Positions 9,078 to 18,278 are shown, counted from the first letter of the stretch. The stretch is 64,000 bases of DNA from Oscillospiraceae bacterium (GCA_017415165.1 JAFQIY010000041.1:124001-188000); one strand, 5' to 3'. Notes: a model not told the origin generated them from the letters alone. Made by a program: numbers and translations.

Positions 9078-10087
9078 ACGTTCACCTCCTGAAGATATGC
9101 GGCAATAAGCTTAGCTGTATTTTCAACGTCAGAAATAGAAATTACTTCTACGGGGGTGTGCATATATTTCAGTGGTATTGACAAGGTTACAGCCTTTACA
9201 CCGTCCTTATTTACTGAAAATCTGTCTGCATTTGTACCCGTTTCGCCGCTCATTACTTCGATCTGATACGGCATATTATTCTTTTCGGCAATTGACCTGA
9301 ACTGCTGAGAAAGCTCCTTATCAAGGGTTGGTGCAAAACCAATCATACATCCCTTACCCATTTTTCCGCATTTAAGTTCGGAGTCATCTGCGGTAAGCGC
9401 AAAGCTTACATCAACAGCAAGTGCGATATCGGGGTCGATATCAAAAGCTCCGATTTTTGCTCCACGCTCGCCTAATTCTTCCTGAGTGGAAAACATAACC
9501 GTCAACTCGTAATCAAGCTTATTTTCCTTGATAATTTCAAGTGCACGGAGAATTGCCGCTACACCGCAACGGTCATCAAGTGCTGCACCTGTGATGCGGT
9601 CGCCCTGAAGTTTTTTGCAATTTGCCGCAAAAACAATTTTATCGCCAAGAGCAATTTTCTCCTCTGCCTGCGTTTTTGTCATACCGATATCAATGCAGAT
9701 TTCGTCCATTTCAGGCACGCTGCTTTCATCGGTTGCAAGGTGGGGCGGAATTGCACAGACTATTCCTGTAACAGGCTCTTTACCGAGGACTGTTACCTGC
9801 TGTGCAAGAAGCAGTCTGCGGTCGATGCCTCCGCAATTAGAGATTTTAAGGAAACCGTCATCTGTGATATAAGTTACCACAAAGCCAATCTGGTCAATGT
9901 GTGCATCAATCATAATGTGGGGCTTTGCACCTTTTTTTCCGAAATGACCGATTACGTTGCCGTTTCTGATATAGCAATCATCGGTAAATTCTTTCAGCAT
10001 TTCAAGAGCAAGCTCTGCGGCTTTTGTTTCGTCGCCGCTTACGCCGCTTGTATCGGCAAGCTGAATTATCGTTTGTTCCAAATTCAT
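9074..10087 (-). CDS. M42-family metallo-aminopeptidase (copy 1)
   Basis: Paralogue of the next gene with the same motifs: DAHIDQIG, DDRCGVA, STQEELGERGA, and H-T-P near the C terminus. The two copies are clearly diverged, so they probably differ in preferred N-terminal residue. I chose the ATG at 10087 because TGAGGA lies 5 bases upstream; the ATG at 10099 overlaps the murD stop (ATGA) and is equally possible, adding four residues. Its place directly behind murD suggests a role in peptide recycling, which is inference. Confidence 0.92.
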   Translation of the reverse strand: MNLEQTIIQLADTSGVSGDETKAAELALEMLKEFTDDCYIRNGNVIGHFGKKGAKPHIMIDAHIDQIGFVVTYITDDGFLKISNCGGIDRRLLLAQQVTVLGKEPVTGIVCAIPPHLATDESSVPEMDEICIDIGMTKTQAEEKIALGDKIVFAANCKKLQGDRITGAALDDRCGVAAILRALEIIKENKLDYELTVMFSTQEELGERGAKIGAFDIDPDIALAVDVSFALTADDSELKCGKMGKGCMIGFAPTLDKELSQQFRSIAEKNNMPYQIEVMSGETGTNADRFSVNKDGVKAVTLSIPLKYMHTPVEVISISDVENTAKLIAAYLQEVNV

Positions 10088-10095
10088 ATTATTCC

Positions 10096-11484
10096 TCATT
10101 TCAAGGCATTTACAACACTCTTATAGTGTCTGCCTCTTTCTTCAAAATTCTTATACATATCAAAGCTTGCGCTTGCAGGAGAGAGAGTTACAATATCATT
10201 ATTGACAGCAGCTTTTCTTGCAGCTTCAACTGCTTCCTCCATCGTTTTCACTCTGATAATTCTGCACTCATTTTCGTTATAATCTGAGTACGCTCTTACA
10301 GCTTCTTCGATTTTATCTGCTGTTGCACCGAGAAGGACAAGGGTTTTAACGTACTTGTTGATAGGCTCTGCAAGCTGATTATAGTCAAGCTTTTTGTCTG
10401 AGCCGCCTGCAATCATTATTACTTTTCTGCCGAATGCGTTGAGTCCTGCAATTACGCTGACGGGACTTGTTGCGATGCTGTCGTTATAGTAGCGTACACC
10501 GTCAAGCTCACGGACAAATTCTATTCTGTGTTCAACGCCGCCGAAGGTTCTTGCGGTTTCTGCGATTGCTTCATTTGTTGCTTCACCGTGCACCAAAGAA
10601 ATTGCTGTGAGGTAATTTTCAACGTTGTGCATACCCGGGATTTTTATTTCGTCCTTATGGACAATTCTTTCGGTTTTGCCCTTATCCGTGAAGCAAAGCC
10701 AGCCTTCATCGTCAAGGAATGAACCACGCTCAGGCTTGGTTTTAAGGCTGAATTTATATAGACTGCCTCGTACAAATTCGCTGAGGTTGTTCACCTCGTT
10801 ATCGAGATTGAGTACGGTTGCTGAAAACGCATTCTGATGCAGGATAAGATTTTTCTTTGCGTCGATATACTCCTGCATTGAGCTGTGGACATTCAGGTGG
10901 TCGGGATAGATATTTGTAATTGCGGCACGGTCGGGAGATTTCCTCATACTGATAAGCTGAAAGCTTGAAAGCTCCACAACTGCTACGTCATCTTCGCTGA
11001 TTTCATCGATAATCGGTAAAAGTGCTCTGCCGATGTTGCCGCCCTTATGTACCTTTTTACCGCTTCTTTCGAGGATTTCTGTAGTAATTGTTGTGGTTGT
11101 TGTTTTGCCGTCTGTACCTGTTATAGCGTAGGTTTTGCAAGGGCAAAGGTCAAAGAAAACTTCCATTTCAGAGGTTACGACAATACCCATTTTTCGTGCC
11201 TTTTCAAGCTCAGGAATATGGTAGTAGACCCCGGGTGCACGGAAAACAATATCACATTCAAATATTGCGTCAAGGTATGTTTCACCGAGGGAAAGCTTTG
11301 CTCCTGCTGATTCGAATTCATCTGCGAGAGAGCCTACCTGCTCACGGGTCTTTTTATCGCAAAGAGTAACATCAATTCCCTTTTTCAGAAACAGGCGGAT
11401 AGTATCGTTGTTTGTTACACCTGTTCCGATAAAGGCAACTTTTTTATCTTTTATATCATTGAAAAATCGTTCTGCTTTTGTCAT
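10096..11484 (-). CDS. murD: UDP-N-acetylmuramoylalanine--D-glutamate ligase
   Basis: Cytoplasmic Mur ligase that adds D-glutamate to UDP-MurNAc-L-Ala with ATP. Landmarks are the N-terminal Rossmann segment VAFIGTGVTNNDT, the P-loop AITGTDGKTTTTT near residue 104, HLNVHSS, GVEHRIEFV and YNDSIATSP. About 462 residues from the ATG at 11484, placed 10 bases after GGAGAT; upstream in-frame ATGs lie on or before that site. First gene of an overlapping five-gene operon. It is unusual for murD to head a peptidase operon instead of sitting in the division and cell-wall cluster. Confidence 0.95.
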   Translation of the reverse strand: MTKAERFFNDIKDKKVAFIGTGVTNNDTIRLFLKKGIDVTLCDKKTREQVGSLADEFESAGAKLSLGETYLDAIFECDIVFRAPGVYYHIPELEKARKMGIVVTSEMEVFFDLCPCKTYAITGTDGKTTTTTITTEILERSGKKVHKGGNIGRALLPIIDEISEDDVAVVELSSFQLISMRKSPDRAAITNIYPDHLNVHSSMQEYIDAKKNLILHQNAFSATVLNLDNEVNNLSEFVRGSLYKFSLKTKPERGSFLDDEGWLCFTDKGKTERIVHKDEIKIPGMHNVENYLTAISLVHGEATNEAIAETARTFGGVEHRIEFVRELDGVRYYNDSIATSPVSVIAGLNAFGRKVIMIAGGSDKKLDYNQLAEPINKYVKTLVLLGATADKIEEAVRAYSDYNENECRIIRVKTMEEAVEAARKAAVNNDIVTLSPASASFDMYKNFEERGRHYKSVVNALK

Positions 11485-11525
11485 TACACTGTTCATCTCC
11501 AACATTAAAATTGCATACATATTTT

Positions 11526-11554
11526 ATTATATCCAAATTTTATTAAAATAGCAA
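11526..11554 (-). promoter_or_regulatory. Promoter of the murD operon
   Basis: Read leftward: TTGCTA (11554-11549), 17 bases, TATAAT (11531-11526). Confidence 0.75.
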
Positions 11555-11613
11555 CAGCATACATAGTTTTTTTACCAAATTCATAAATATAACTAAGAAA
11601 AGAGGGATAAACA

Positions 11614-13158
11614 TTGAAAATTTTTATGAACCGTATTGCAAAAGATACTGCACGGCTTACTGCTGTTTCGTTTATTTTGCAGGGACTCAGTCTTTGGCTC
11701 AACATTGTTATTTCAAATAAACTTGGTACAGCCTCTGTCGGGGTAATGACGCTTATATTTTCACTGTTCGGGTTTATTATGGTACTTGCCAACGGAAATA
11801 TATTCATTTCAACAAGCAGGTTTGTTTCGGAGGAAATCGGTGCAGGAAATGAAAATGTTACGCATATAATGCGGTTATCCACTGGATTTTCGCTGTTATT
11901 ATCCTCATTTTTTGCATTGCTTTCTTTCGGACTTGCAGGTATTATTGCGGTATATGCAAAAGGTGAACCTGCTCTTGTGCTTGCGATAAGAATTATTGCG
12001 TTTTCGCTGCCGCCTGCAGCTTTCGGGTCGTGCATAAAGGGATATTTCAATGCTGTACGGAATGTGCGTATCCCCTGCTATGGTGATATTATTGAATTTG
12101 CGGCAAAATGGAGTGTGCTGACATTCGGTGTGCTGTTTCTCCTTGACCGTGGGTTAAGCATTTACATACTGATTTCGGGTGCAATTCTTATTGGTGAGAT
12201 TATCAGCTGTATTTTCTACATTGTGAATTATTATAAAGAATACAGGCGATTTTCTGCATTGCCTGAGGTAAATCCGAGAATTGTGCGTATTCCGAATTAT
12301 CTGAAGCTTTCGCTGCCTATTGTTGCGGGTGGATATGTACAGATGATTATGTCGTCGCTTAACGAGGCACTTGTGCCTGTTGCATTGCTGAAATATAATA
12401 TTTCTGCTGAACGTGCAATGAGTGAATACGGAATGTTTGAGGCTATGATTATCCCTACGGTTTTCTACCCTGCGGTAATTCTCACAAGTTTGTCAAACAT
12501 CATTATACCTGAAATTGCAAGGGCAAATTCGTCGGGAAATGTCGGACGTGTTCGGGATTTGATAAAAAAGATATTCAGCCGTGCTTTTGCATACTCCTTT
12601 TTCATTTCGGGTATGCTTCTTGCGGCAGGCGATAAAATCGGACAAATTCTCTGCCCGTCAGACAGTCTTGTCAGCGAAACGCTGGTAAAGATGTTCCCTG
12701 TTGTGCCGTTTATTTATCTTGAAATTGTGCTGGAGGGCATTATAAAGGGACTTGGCAAGCAGAATTTTTCCACAGTGAACAGCTTATGCGAATATGTGAT
12801 ACGAATTGTCTGCATGATTATTTTTGTGGATTTGTACGGGTTTACGGGCGTGCTGATTTCCTATTACGCAAGCAATATCTACAGCAATATTGTGAGGATT
12901 ATTTTTGTATGCAGGACGGCAGGTGTGCGGTTTGAGGTATGGAATTATATTGTCAAGCCGTTTGTGATGTGCTTTTTCTGCTGTCAGGTTGCAGATATGC
13001 TGACGAGGTTTATTTCTTATTCGTCGGTTATGTTTGAGGCGGTTATTTATCTTTGTGTGGCGGGGATTGTTTTTGTTGTGCTTTATGAAGTGGATAAGAT
13101 GTGGTTTGGGGCTAAAAATAAAAATGAAGTCATTATGCAAACAACACAACAGTGTTAA
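11614..13158 (+). CDS. SpoVB/MurJ-type polysaccharide flippase family membrane protein
   Basis: A 514-residue integral membrane protein of the MVF/SpoVB (MOP superfamily) type with about 14 hydrophobic segments along its whole length. The N-terminal TARLTAVSFILQGLSLWLNIVISNKLG and SRFVSEEIGAGN segments match the SpoVB class. These proteins flip lipid-linked sugars for cell wall or spore cortex. It starts with TTG at 11614, 8 bases after AGAGGG; an internal ATG at 11629 has no site. Divergent from murD. It may be the lipid II flippase or a spore-specific paralogue; sequence alone does not decide. Confidence 0.85.
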   Translation: MKIFMNRIAKDTARLTAVSFILQGLSLWLNIVISNKLGTASVGVMTLIFSLFGFIMVLANGNIFISTSRFVSEEIGAGNENVTHIMRLSTGFSLLLSSFFALLSFGLAGIIAVYAKGEPALVLAIRIIAFSLPPAAFGSCIKGYFNAVRNVRIPCYGDIIEFAAKWSVLTFGVLFLLDRGLSIYILISGAILIGEIISCIFYIVNYYKEYRRFSALPEVNPRIVRIPNYLKLSLPIVAGGYVQMIMSSLNEALVPVALLKYNISAERAMSEYGMFEAMIIPTVFYPAVILTSLSNIIIPEIARANSSGNVGRVRDLIKKIFSRAFAYSFFISGMLLAAGDKIGQILCPSDSLVSETLVKMFPVVPFIYLEIVLEGIIKGLGKQNFSTVNSLCEYVIRIVCMIIFVDLYGFTGVLISYYASNIYSNIVRIIFVCRTAGVRFEVWNYIVKPFVMCFFCCQVADMLTRFISYSSVMFEAVIYLCVAGIVFVVLYEVDKMWFGAKNKNEVIMQTTQQC

Positions 13159-13210
13159 AATCAACTTGTTACCGTTTGTAAAAATTTATGAGGAAATTTC
13201 TACAAATATA

Positions 13211-13239
13211 TTGTATTTTCACTGTTAATATAGTATAAT
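13211..13239 (+). promoter_or_regulatory. Promoter of the zinc-ribbon gene
   Basis: TTGTAT (13211-13216), 17 bases, TATAAT (13234-13239), followed by AAAGAGGTG before the start codon. Confidence 0.7.
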
Positions 13240-13267
13240 ATAAAAAACAATTAAAGAGGTGATAAAC

Positions 13268-13990
13268 ATGGCTTTAATTAAATGTAAAGAATGTGAAAAA
13301 GAATACTCCAATCAAGCATCCACTTGTCCCAACTGTGGATGTCCTACGGCTAATAATATGTACTTTCCTTTTAATTCCGAATATGAGAAAAAAATGTACG
13401 ATAAATATGTAGAATTGTTACAGCAAAATAACACAACCTACAACTGGAAAGTATGTTGTAATTGTGGTAAAGAGCAGGAACTTGATGTTCAAGTTTTATA
13501 CGATGAGCCTGACCTAGAAGAACGTATTCATAAACGCAGTGAAAGCTTGACGTGTTTTGAATGTGGTTCAACTAATTTATATATTACTGCTAATATGCCT
13601 TTTCCTCAAATTTCTTTTTGGTGTTGTAATATACTAGAATATGAAGCGTTATATATGACTTATCCTAGGACAATGGCATTGAATTCTTTAACTTTATCTC
13701 CTCGTGATGAAACCGCAATACGTTCTCTTCCGATTTTACATCCTTATTATGTTCGGTTGGATTGGCAAAATAGCCTTCCCGAAGAAGTAAAAAAGAAGAT
13801 ATCTTCTTATCGTCCCAATAAGACCCCTCCTGTAGTTTCTTCCTCTAATACTTCCAAGAAAAACGATGTCCATTGTCCTAAATGCGGCTCAACTCAAATT
13901 CAAATGGTTCAGCGTAAATGGAGTTTGCTTACAGGTTTTATGACAAATAAAGTTGATAGGGTTTGTGTTAATTGTAAGCATAAATTTTAA
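13268..13990 (+). CDS. Multi-zinc-ribbon protein, unknown function
   Basis: A 240-residue soluble protein with three or four zinc-binding Cys pairs: CKECEKEYSNQASTCPNCG at the N terminus, CCNCG near residue 65, CFECGSTN near 97 and a C-terminal CPKCGSTQIQ ... CVNCKHKF. The central part is not recognised. The ATG at 13268 follows AAAGAGGTG. The codon usage is more AT-rich than that of its neighbours and the protein resembles small zinc-ribbon cargo proteins found in mobile regions, so lateral acquisition is possible. Confidence 0.75.
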   Translation: MALIKCKECEKEYSNQASTCPNCGCPTANNMYFPFNSEYEKKMYDKYVELLQQNNTTYNWKVCCNCGKEQELDVQVLYDEPDLEERIHKRSESLTCFECGSTNLYITANMPFPQISFWCCNILEYEALYMTYPRTMALNSLTLSPRDETAIRSLPILHPYYVRLDWQNSLPEEVKKKISSYRPNKTPPVVSSSNTSKKNDVHCPKCGSTQIQMVQRKWSLLTGFMTNKVDRVCVNCKHKF

Positions 13991-13996
13991 ATCAAA

Positions 13997-14032
13997 TCAC
14001 CCCGAAAGGAAAAATTATTCCTCTCGGGGTGA
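13997..14032. terminator. Bidirectional terminator between the zinc-ribbon gene and leuA
   Basis: Inverted repeat TCACCCCGAAAGGAA / TTCCTCTCGGGGTGA lies between two convergent stop codons. U-runs are weak on both sides. Confidence 0.65.
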
Positions 14033-14036
14033 AATC

Positions 14037-15698
14037 TTATTTCAAAAGCCCACTGTTATTAATTGCCGAAACAAGTGCATTTACAGAAGCAACGATAATA
14101 TCGGTGTCGATACCTACGCCCCAGTATACGCCGCCTTCGGTCTGAATTCCTACATAAGCGGCAGCTTCGGAGGATGAGCCGTGTTCAAGGGCGTGCTCCG
14201 TATAGGAAAGGATTGTGTAATTGATTGAAAATGCGTCCTTGATTGCGTTGGAAACGGCATTCAGACGACCGTTACCGTTTGCTTCACGGGTAATAAGCTT
14301 GCCGCGGAAATCTGCGGTAACTGTTGCGATGATACCATTCTTCTGTGTGAAGTGTGCCTCGTCAATACGGAAGTGGTCGGTTTTGTTGACGTAACGTGCA
14401 AAGAAGATATCGTAAACTTCGTCAGGATTGAGCTCCTTGTGTGCGTGGTCTGAAACGCTCTTGACAGCGTAGCCGAAGTCCTCACGCATTTTAGGCGGCA
14501 TATCTATGCCGAATTTCTGCTCCATAAGGTAGCCGATACCGCCCTTTCCCGACTGGCTGTTGATACGGATAACGTCGCCCTCGTATTCTCTGCCCACGTC
14601 CTTCGGGTCGATTGCGAGATATGGCACATTCCAGTAATCGGGTGCTTTTTCCTCACGCCACTTCATACCCTTTGCGATAGCGTCCTGATGTGAGCCTGAG
14701 AATGCGGCAAAAACCAGTGCTCCGCTGTACGGCTGACGCTCGTAGACGTGCATACGGGTCATTTTTTCGTACACTTCTGTAATTTCGGGCAGGTTGGAGA
14801 AATCAAGATTAGGGTCAACGCCGTGGGTAAACATATTCATTGCAACTGTTACGATATCGACGTTGCCTGTTCTTTCACCGTTGCCGAAAAGGGTGCCCTC
14901 GATACGGTCTGCACCTGCGAGGAGTCCCATTTCGGAGTCTGCAACAGCACATCCTCTGTCGTTGTGTGGGTGGAGCGAAACAATTACGTTTTCACGGCGG
15001 TTGAGGTTCTTGCACATATACTCAACCTGACAGGCATAGACGTGGGACATACTTTCTGCAACTGTTACGGGGAGGTTTATGATAACCTTATCATTTTCGG
15101 TCGGCTGCCATATATCAATTACAGCGTTACAGACTTCAAGAGCAAATTCGGGCTCGGTGCCTGTAAAGCTTTCGGGGCTGTACTCAAAACGGAAGTTGCC
15201 CTCGGTTTTTTCACGGTATTCCTTACAGAGCTTAGCGCCGAAAATTGCGATATCCTTGATTTCCTGCTTGGATTTCTTGAACACCTGTTCACGCTGTGCA
15301 ACGGAGGTACTGTTATAGAGGTGGACGATTGCATTTTTACAGCCTTTGAGTGCTTCAAAAGTTTTTGCGATGATATGCTCACGGCTTTGTGTGAGTACCT
15401 GAACTGTTACATCATCGGGAATGAGGTTCTGCTCGATAAGTGCACGGCAGAAGGCGTACTCAGTTTCGCTTGCTGCGGGGAAACCAATTTCTATCTCCTT
15501 GAATCCTACCTTAACAAGATACTTCCAGAATTCCAGCTTTTCTTCCAGCGACATAGGAATTATAAGAGCCTGATTGCCGTCACGCAGGTCAACGGAACAC
15601 CAAATTGGTGCTTTATCGATTTTTTCCTTTGTTGTCCAGTCGTAGCACGGAACAGGCGGCATAAAGTAGCGTTTCTGATAATGGTTGTAGTTTTTCAT
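14037..15698 (-). CDS. leuA: 2-isopropylmalate synthase
   Basis: First committed step of leucine synthesis: acetyl-CoA plus 2-oxoisovalerate gives 2-isopropylmalate. The 553 residues fit the LeuA2 class: N-terminal TIM barrel with WCSVDLRDGNQALI (metal Asp), HLYNSTS, HPHNDRGCAVAD (metal His pair) and GTLFGNGERTGNVD, then a C-terminal regulatory domain with the A-x-D-A-F-S-I-N-Y type end. The ATG at 15698 follows GAAAGGAAAG by about 6 bases. Controlled by an upstream T-box with a strong promoter. Confidence 0.96.
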   Translation of the reverse strand: MKNYNHYQKRYFMPPVPCYDWTTKEKIDKAPIWCSVDLRDGNQALIIPMSLEEKLEFWKYLVKVGFKEIEIGFPAASETEYAFCRALIEQNLIPDDVTVQVLTQSREHIIAKTFEALKGCKNAIVHLYNSTSVAQREQVFKKSKQEIKDIAIFGAKLCKEYREKTEGNFRFEYSPESFTGTEPEFALEVCNAVIDIWQPTENDKVIINLPVTVAESMSHVYACQVEYMCKNLNRRENVIVSLHPHNDRGCAVADSEMGLLAGADRIEGTLFGNGERTGNVDIVTVAMNMFTHGVDPNLDFSNLPEITEVYEKMTRMHVYERQPYSGALVFAAFSGSHQDAIAKGMKWREEKAPDYWNVPYLAIDPKDVGREYEGDVIRINSQSGKGGIGYLMEQKFGIDMPPKMREDFGYAVKSVSDHAHKELNPDEVYDIFFARYVNKTDHFRIDEAHFTQKNGIIATVTADFRGKLITREANGNGRLNAVSNAIKDAFSINYTILSYTEHALEHGSSSEAAAYVGIQTEGGVYWGVGIDTDIIVASVNALVSAINNSGLLK

Positions 15699-15739
15699 AG
15701 CTTTCTTTCCTTTCGTTCTTGCGGTTGAGTCAAGAAGGT

Positions 15740-16030
15740 CAGGCAATAAAAAAAGCCTTCATCTCCTTGTAAGAGATGAAAGCTTGTAACTTCCACGGTA
15801 CCACTCTTGTTCAGACTTTCGTCTGCACCTCACCGCATCTCAATCATTCGATATCCAATGCGTATCTCTGTAACGGGAGAACCCGTTCCAACCTACTTAT
15901 CTGTGCACAAGATGTTCAGCGGACTGCTCAAGGACGAGTTATAACCGAAATTCTTTACTGCCTTTCACCTTACGGCAGCTCTCTGAAAAAGTCAATCGGC
16001 TTTTATTCCTATCAGCGCATTTGATTTATT
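15740..16030 (-). promoter_or_regulatory. T-box leader of leuA
   Basis: Read leftward from about 16030: stem I with the AGAGAG motif and a CTGCC/GGCAG distal hairpin, a likely specifier codon CUC (leucine; plus-strand 15936-15938) before GUCCUUGAG, the conserved T-box sequence AGAGTGGTACCGTGGAA (15808-15792), and a terminator GCTTTCATCTC / GAGATGAAGGC plus seven T (15787-15749). Uncharged tRNA-Leu should stabilise the antiterminator. The T-box class is certain; the exact specifier is inferred from alignment by eye and from the downstream gene. Confidence 0.92.
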
Positions 16031-16038
16031 ACAAGTTG

Positions 16039-16067
16039 ATTATACCATATCATTTTGTGTTTGTCAA
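16039..16067 (-). promoter_or_regulatory. Consensus promoter of the leuA T-box transcript
   Basis: Read leftward: TTGACA (16067-16062), 17 bases, TATAAT (16044-16039). Both hexamers are perfect. Confidence 0.88.
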
Positions 16068-16131
16068 CAGCTTAAATATAACTCTTTTTCATAGCCGTTC
16101 AAAACATATTTATATTTTTTTGTCAAAATAC

Positions 16132-16160
16132 TGGACAAGCCCCAAAATATATGTTATAAT
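16132..16160 (+). promoter_or_regulatory. Promoter of the foldase-like lipoprotein gene
   Basis: TGGACA (16132-16137), 17 bases, TATAAT (16155-16160). Back to back with the leuA promoter. Confidence 0.78.
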
Positions 16161-16199
16161 AATTTGTATTTATTAATATGTATGGAGGTTTTTAAGACT

Positions 16200-17300
16200 A
16201 TGTCTTTGATTAAAAAGCTTTCTGCTGTTGCGGTAACATCTGCTATGGCACTTTCACTCGCTTCATGCGGTCAGGATACTACATGGGGTGCTAAAATTGA
16301 CGATACAAAGCTTCGTGCAGGTATTTTCATCTATTATCAGTCTGATGCATTATCCGGTGCTTATGACTATATGTCTGAGACAGATACCGATGTTATGGCA
16401 ATCACAATTGATGGTATGTCTACAGAGGACTGGGTCAATGACCAGGCTGTAAAGAGTATGCAGGAACACGTTGCTGTTGAAAAGAAATTCGACGAACTCG
16501 GACTCAAATTTGAAAACAATGAAGAGGAGCTTGCAAAGGCTAACGTTGAACAGTGGTGGGAATATGTAAGCGAATACTTCGAGGGTATCGGTGTAAGTCA
16601 GGAGTCCTACCTTGATGTTGTTATCAACGGCGAAAAGAAGGCTGCTATTTTTGACTACTACTACGGCGAAGGCGGCGAAAAGGAAGTTGCTGAAGCTGAT
16701 ATCAAGGCTTATCTCAATGATAACTTCGCAAGAATAAAGTACATTGATATGCCTCTCAAGGACGGCGAGGGCAACCTGCTCAAGTCTGAAGGCAAGGCTG
16801 AAATCAAGGCTATGGCTGAGGAATACATCGAAAGAATGAGCACTACAGATGTTACTTTCGAGGAAATTTCCAAGGAATATGATGAGTATTACAACGGACT
16901 TATTGAAGCTGCTGCAGGTACAGCTGACGGCACAGCTGCTGAAGAACCTGTTGATGACACAGCAGCCACCGAAGAAGCTGATGAGCTTGTTCTTCTTGGA
17001 AGCGTAACTTCTGCTGATTACCCTGTTCCGTCTGCTTCCGTTCACGAAAAGGTTGTCGGTGACGCTCTCAACGTTGGCGAATACCTGCTCATTGAAGAAG
17101 ATGAGGTTTACTACATTGTTTACAAGATGGACCTTTTTGCTGATGAAGAATACTATGATTACAAGAAGACAGATGTTCTCAACGAGCTCAAGGGTGAAGA
17201 ATTTGACGCGACTGTTGCAAGCTGGACAGAGGGTCAGGATGTTGTTGTAAATGACGCTGCTGTTAAACGCTACAAGGTTGAAAAGCTTAACGAGGAATAA
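16200..17300 (+). CDS. PrsA/SurA-like exported lipoprotein
   Basis: A 366-residue lipoprotein: KK start, hydrophobic core and lipobox L-A-S-C with the cysteine near residue 23. The mature part is strongly acidic and alpha-helical, with a long N-terminal helical region, an Ala/Glu-rich spacer near residue 245 and a C-terminal segment (LNVGEYLLIEEDEVYYIVYKMD) that looks like the end of a parvulin-type domain. This suggests an extracellular chaperone like PrsA, but a full rotamase domain is not evident. GGAGG precedes the ATG at 16200. A monocistronic unit with its own promoter and terminator. Confidence 0.72.
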   Translation: MSLIKKLSAVAVTSAMALSLASCGQDTTWGAKIDDTKLRAGIFIYYQSDALSGAYDYMSETDTDVMAITIDGMSTEDWVNDQAVKSMQEHVAVEKKFDELGLKFENNEEELAKANVEQWWEYVSEYFEGIGVSQESYLDVVINGEKKAAIFDYYYGEGGEKEVAEADIKAYLNDNFARIKYIDMPLKDGEGNLLKSEGKAEIKAMAEEYIERMSTTDVTFEEISKEYDEYYNGLIEAAAGTADGTAAEEPVDDTAATEEADELVLLGSVTSADYPVPSASVHEKVVGDALNVGEYLLIEEDEVYYIVYKMDLFADEEYYDYKKTDVLNELKGEEFDATVASWTEGQDVVVNDAAVKRYKVEKLNEE

Positions 17301-17307
17301 TTATCAG

Positions 17308-17336
17308 ACCGCTCTTTTGATAAAGGGCGGTTTTCT
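17308..17336 (+). terminator. Terminator after the foldase-like lipoprotein gene
   Basis: Stem ACCGCTCTTT / AAAGGGCGGT (one G-U pair), loop TGAT, then TTTTCTT. Confidence 0.8.
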
Positions 17337-17447
17337 TGTATCTTCTCAAAATTTACGGCATATAATGAAACAGCGGAGCAGCTCCCCACGGAGTATATCC
17401 GTAGTAATTTATGAGGAGGATTGGTCTGCGCTGCGGACACAATTATT

Positions 17448-18188
17448 ATGCCAAGTGTTTTTTTAAGTCCTTCCACTCAGGAATGGAACCCATATATCAA
17501 TGGCGGCAATGAGGAGCAATATATGAACCTTATTGCTGATGAAATGGAGCCTTACTTACGGTCATCGGGTATTGAATACCGAAGAAACAACCCTGCCCGT
17601 GATGTGCGTGGTGCAATAAGTGACTCCAACACAGGAAATTATGATGTACATCTTGCCCTTCATTCAAATGCAGGCGGCGGTCGTTTTGCGGGAAGACTTC
17701 GTGGAATTGACCTTTATTATTCCCCTTATTCCAAACAGAGCAGGCAGCTTGCTTCAAATCTTGCCAACAATCTGCAATATGTTTACCCTGACCCTGCAAA
17801 GGTAAATATTCTGCCTACCACTTCTCTTGGTGAGGTTTCGAGAACAAGGGCGGTTGCAGTGCTTGCGGAGCTGGGCTACCACGACAATCAGGCTGATGCT
17901 GAATGGATTAAGGCTAACATTGTTCCGATTGCAAGAAGTCTTGTTCAGGGTCTTTGCGACTATTTCGGTATTCCGTTTGTTGAGGCTCAGCCTGTTCGGA
18001 GAGGTATTGCTGCAACGGATGGTTCAAATCTGAACATCAGAAGCTTTCCGTCAACAGATGCGGCGATTATAGGCAAAATCCCGAATGGTGCTGCTGTTTC
18101 AATTTACGGACAGACGGGCAACTGGTATGTTATCCGTTACAATGATATTGACGGTTATGCGGCTGCTGATTATATCACAATTGAATAA
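17448..18188 (+). CDS. N-acetylmuramoyl-L-alanine amidase with C-terminal SH3 domain
   Basis: An Amidase_3-type zinc amidase of 246 residues. The zinc ligands appear in LSPSTQEWN (start of domain, where many members have H), E near residue 25 in GGNEEQYMN, HLALHSNAGGG near 75 and LAELGYHDN with the catalytic Glu near 138. Residues 185-246 form a bacterial SH3 domain (ATDGSNLNIRSFPST ... NWYVIRYNDIDGYAAADYI). No signal peptide is visible, so export may be non-classical or the protein may work after lysis. The ATG at 17448 matches family starts, but the strong AGGAGGA site (17413-17419) lies about 28 bases upstream, so the start is uncertain. Confidence 0.82.
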   Translation: MPSVFLSPSTQEWNPYINGGNEEQYMNLIADEMEPYLRSSGIEYRRNNPARDVRGAISDSNTGNYDVHLALHSNAGGGRFAGRLRGIDLYYSPYSKQSRQLASNLANNLQYVYPDPAKVNILPTTSLGEVSRTRAVAVLAELGYHDNQADAEWIKANIVPIARSLVQGLCDYFGIPFVEAQPVRRGIAATDGSNLNIRSFPSTDAAIIGKIPNGAAVSIYGQTGNWYVIRYNDIDGYAAADYITIE

Positions 18189-18196
18189 TTAAAGCT

Positions 18197-18227
18197 ACGG
18201 AAACGGTGAAATTTTCGCTGTTTCCGT
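18197..18227 (+). terminator. Stem-loop after the amidase gene
   Basis: ACGGAAAC (18197-18204) pairs with GTTTCCGT (18220-18227), continued inward by GTGAAA/TTTCGC. The T-run after it is poor, so it is a probable rather than certain terminator. Confidence 0.5.
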
Positions 18228-18249
18228 ACTATTTAACAGCAAAAAACTG

Positions 18250-18278
18250 TTGCAGTTTTCATAAATGTGTGATATAAT
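18250..18278 (+). promoter_or_regulatory. Promoter of the ddl-murI-argS operon
   Basis: TTGCAG (18250-18255), 17 bases, TATAAT (18273-18278). Confidence 0.75.

Noticed and set aside
11505-12050. Leftward open frame of 181 codons opposite the SpoVB-like gene
   Set aside because: It is antisense to a clear membrane protein with a good start; no ribosome site, and its residue pattern mirrors the opposite strand.
14748-15728. Rightward 326-codon frame opposite leuA, rich in Cys, Phe and Val
   Set aside because: Complete overlap with leuA on the other strand; composition is typical of an antisense frame.
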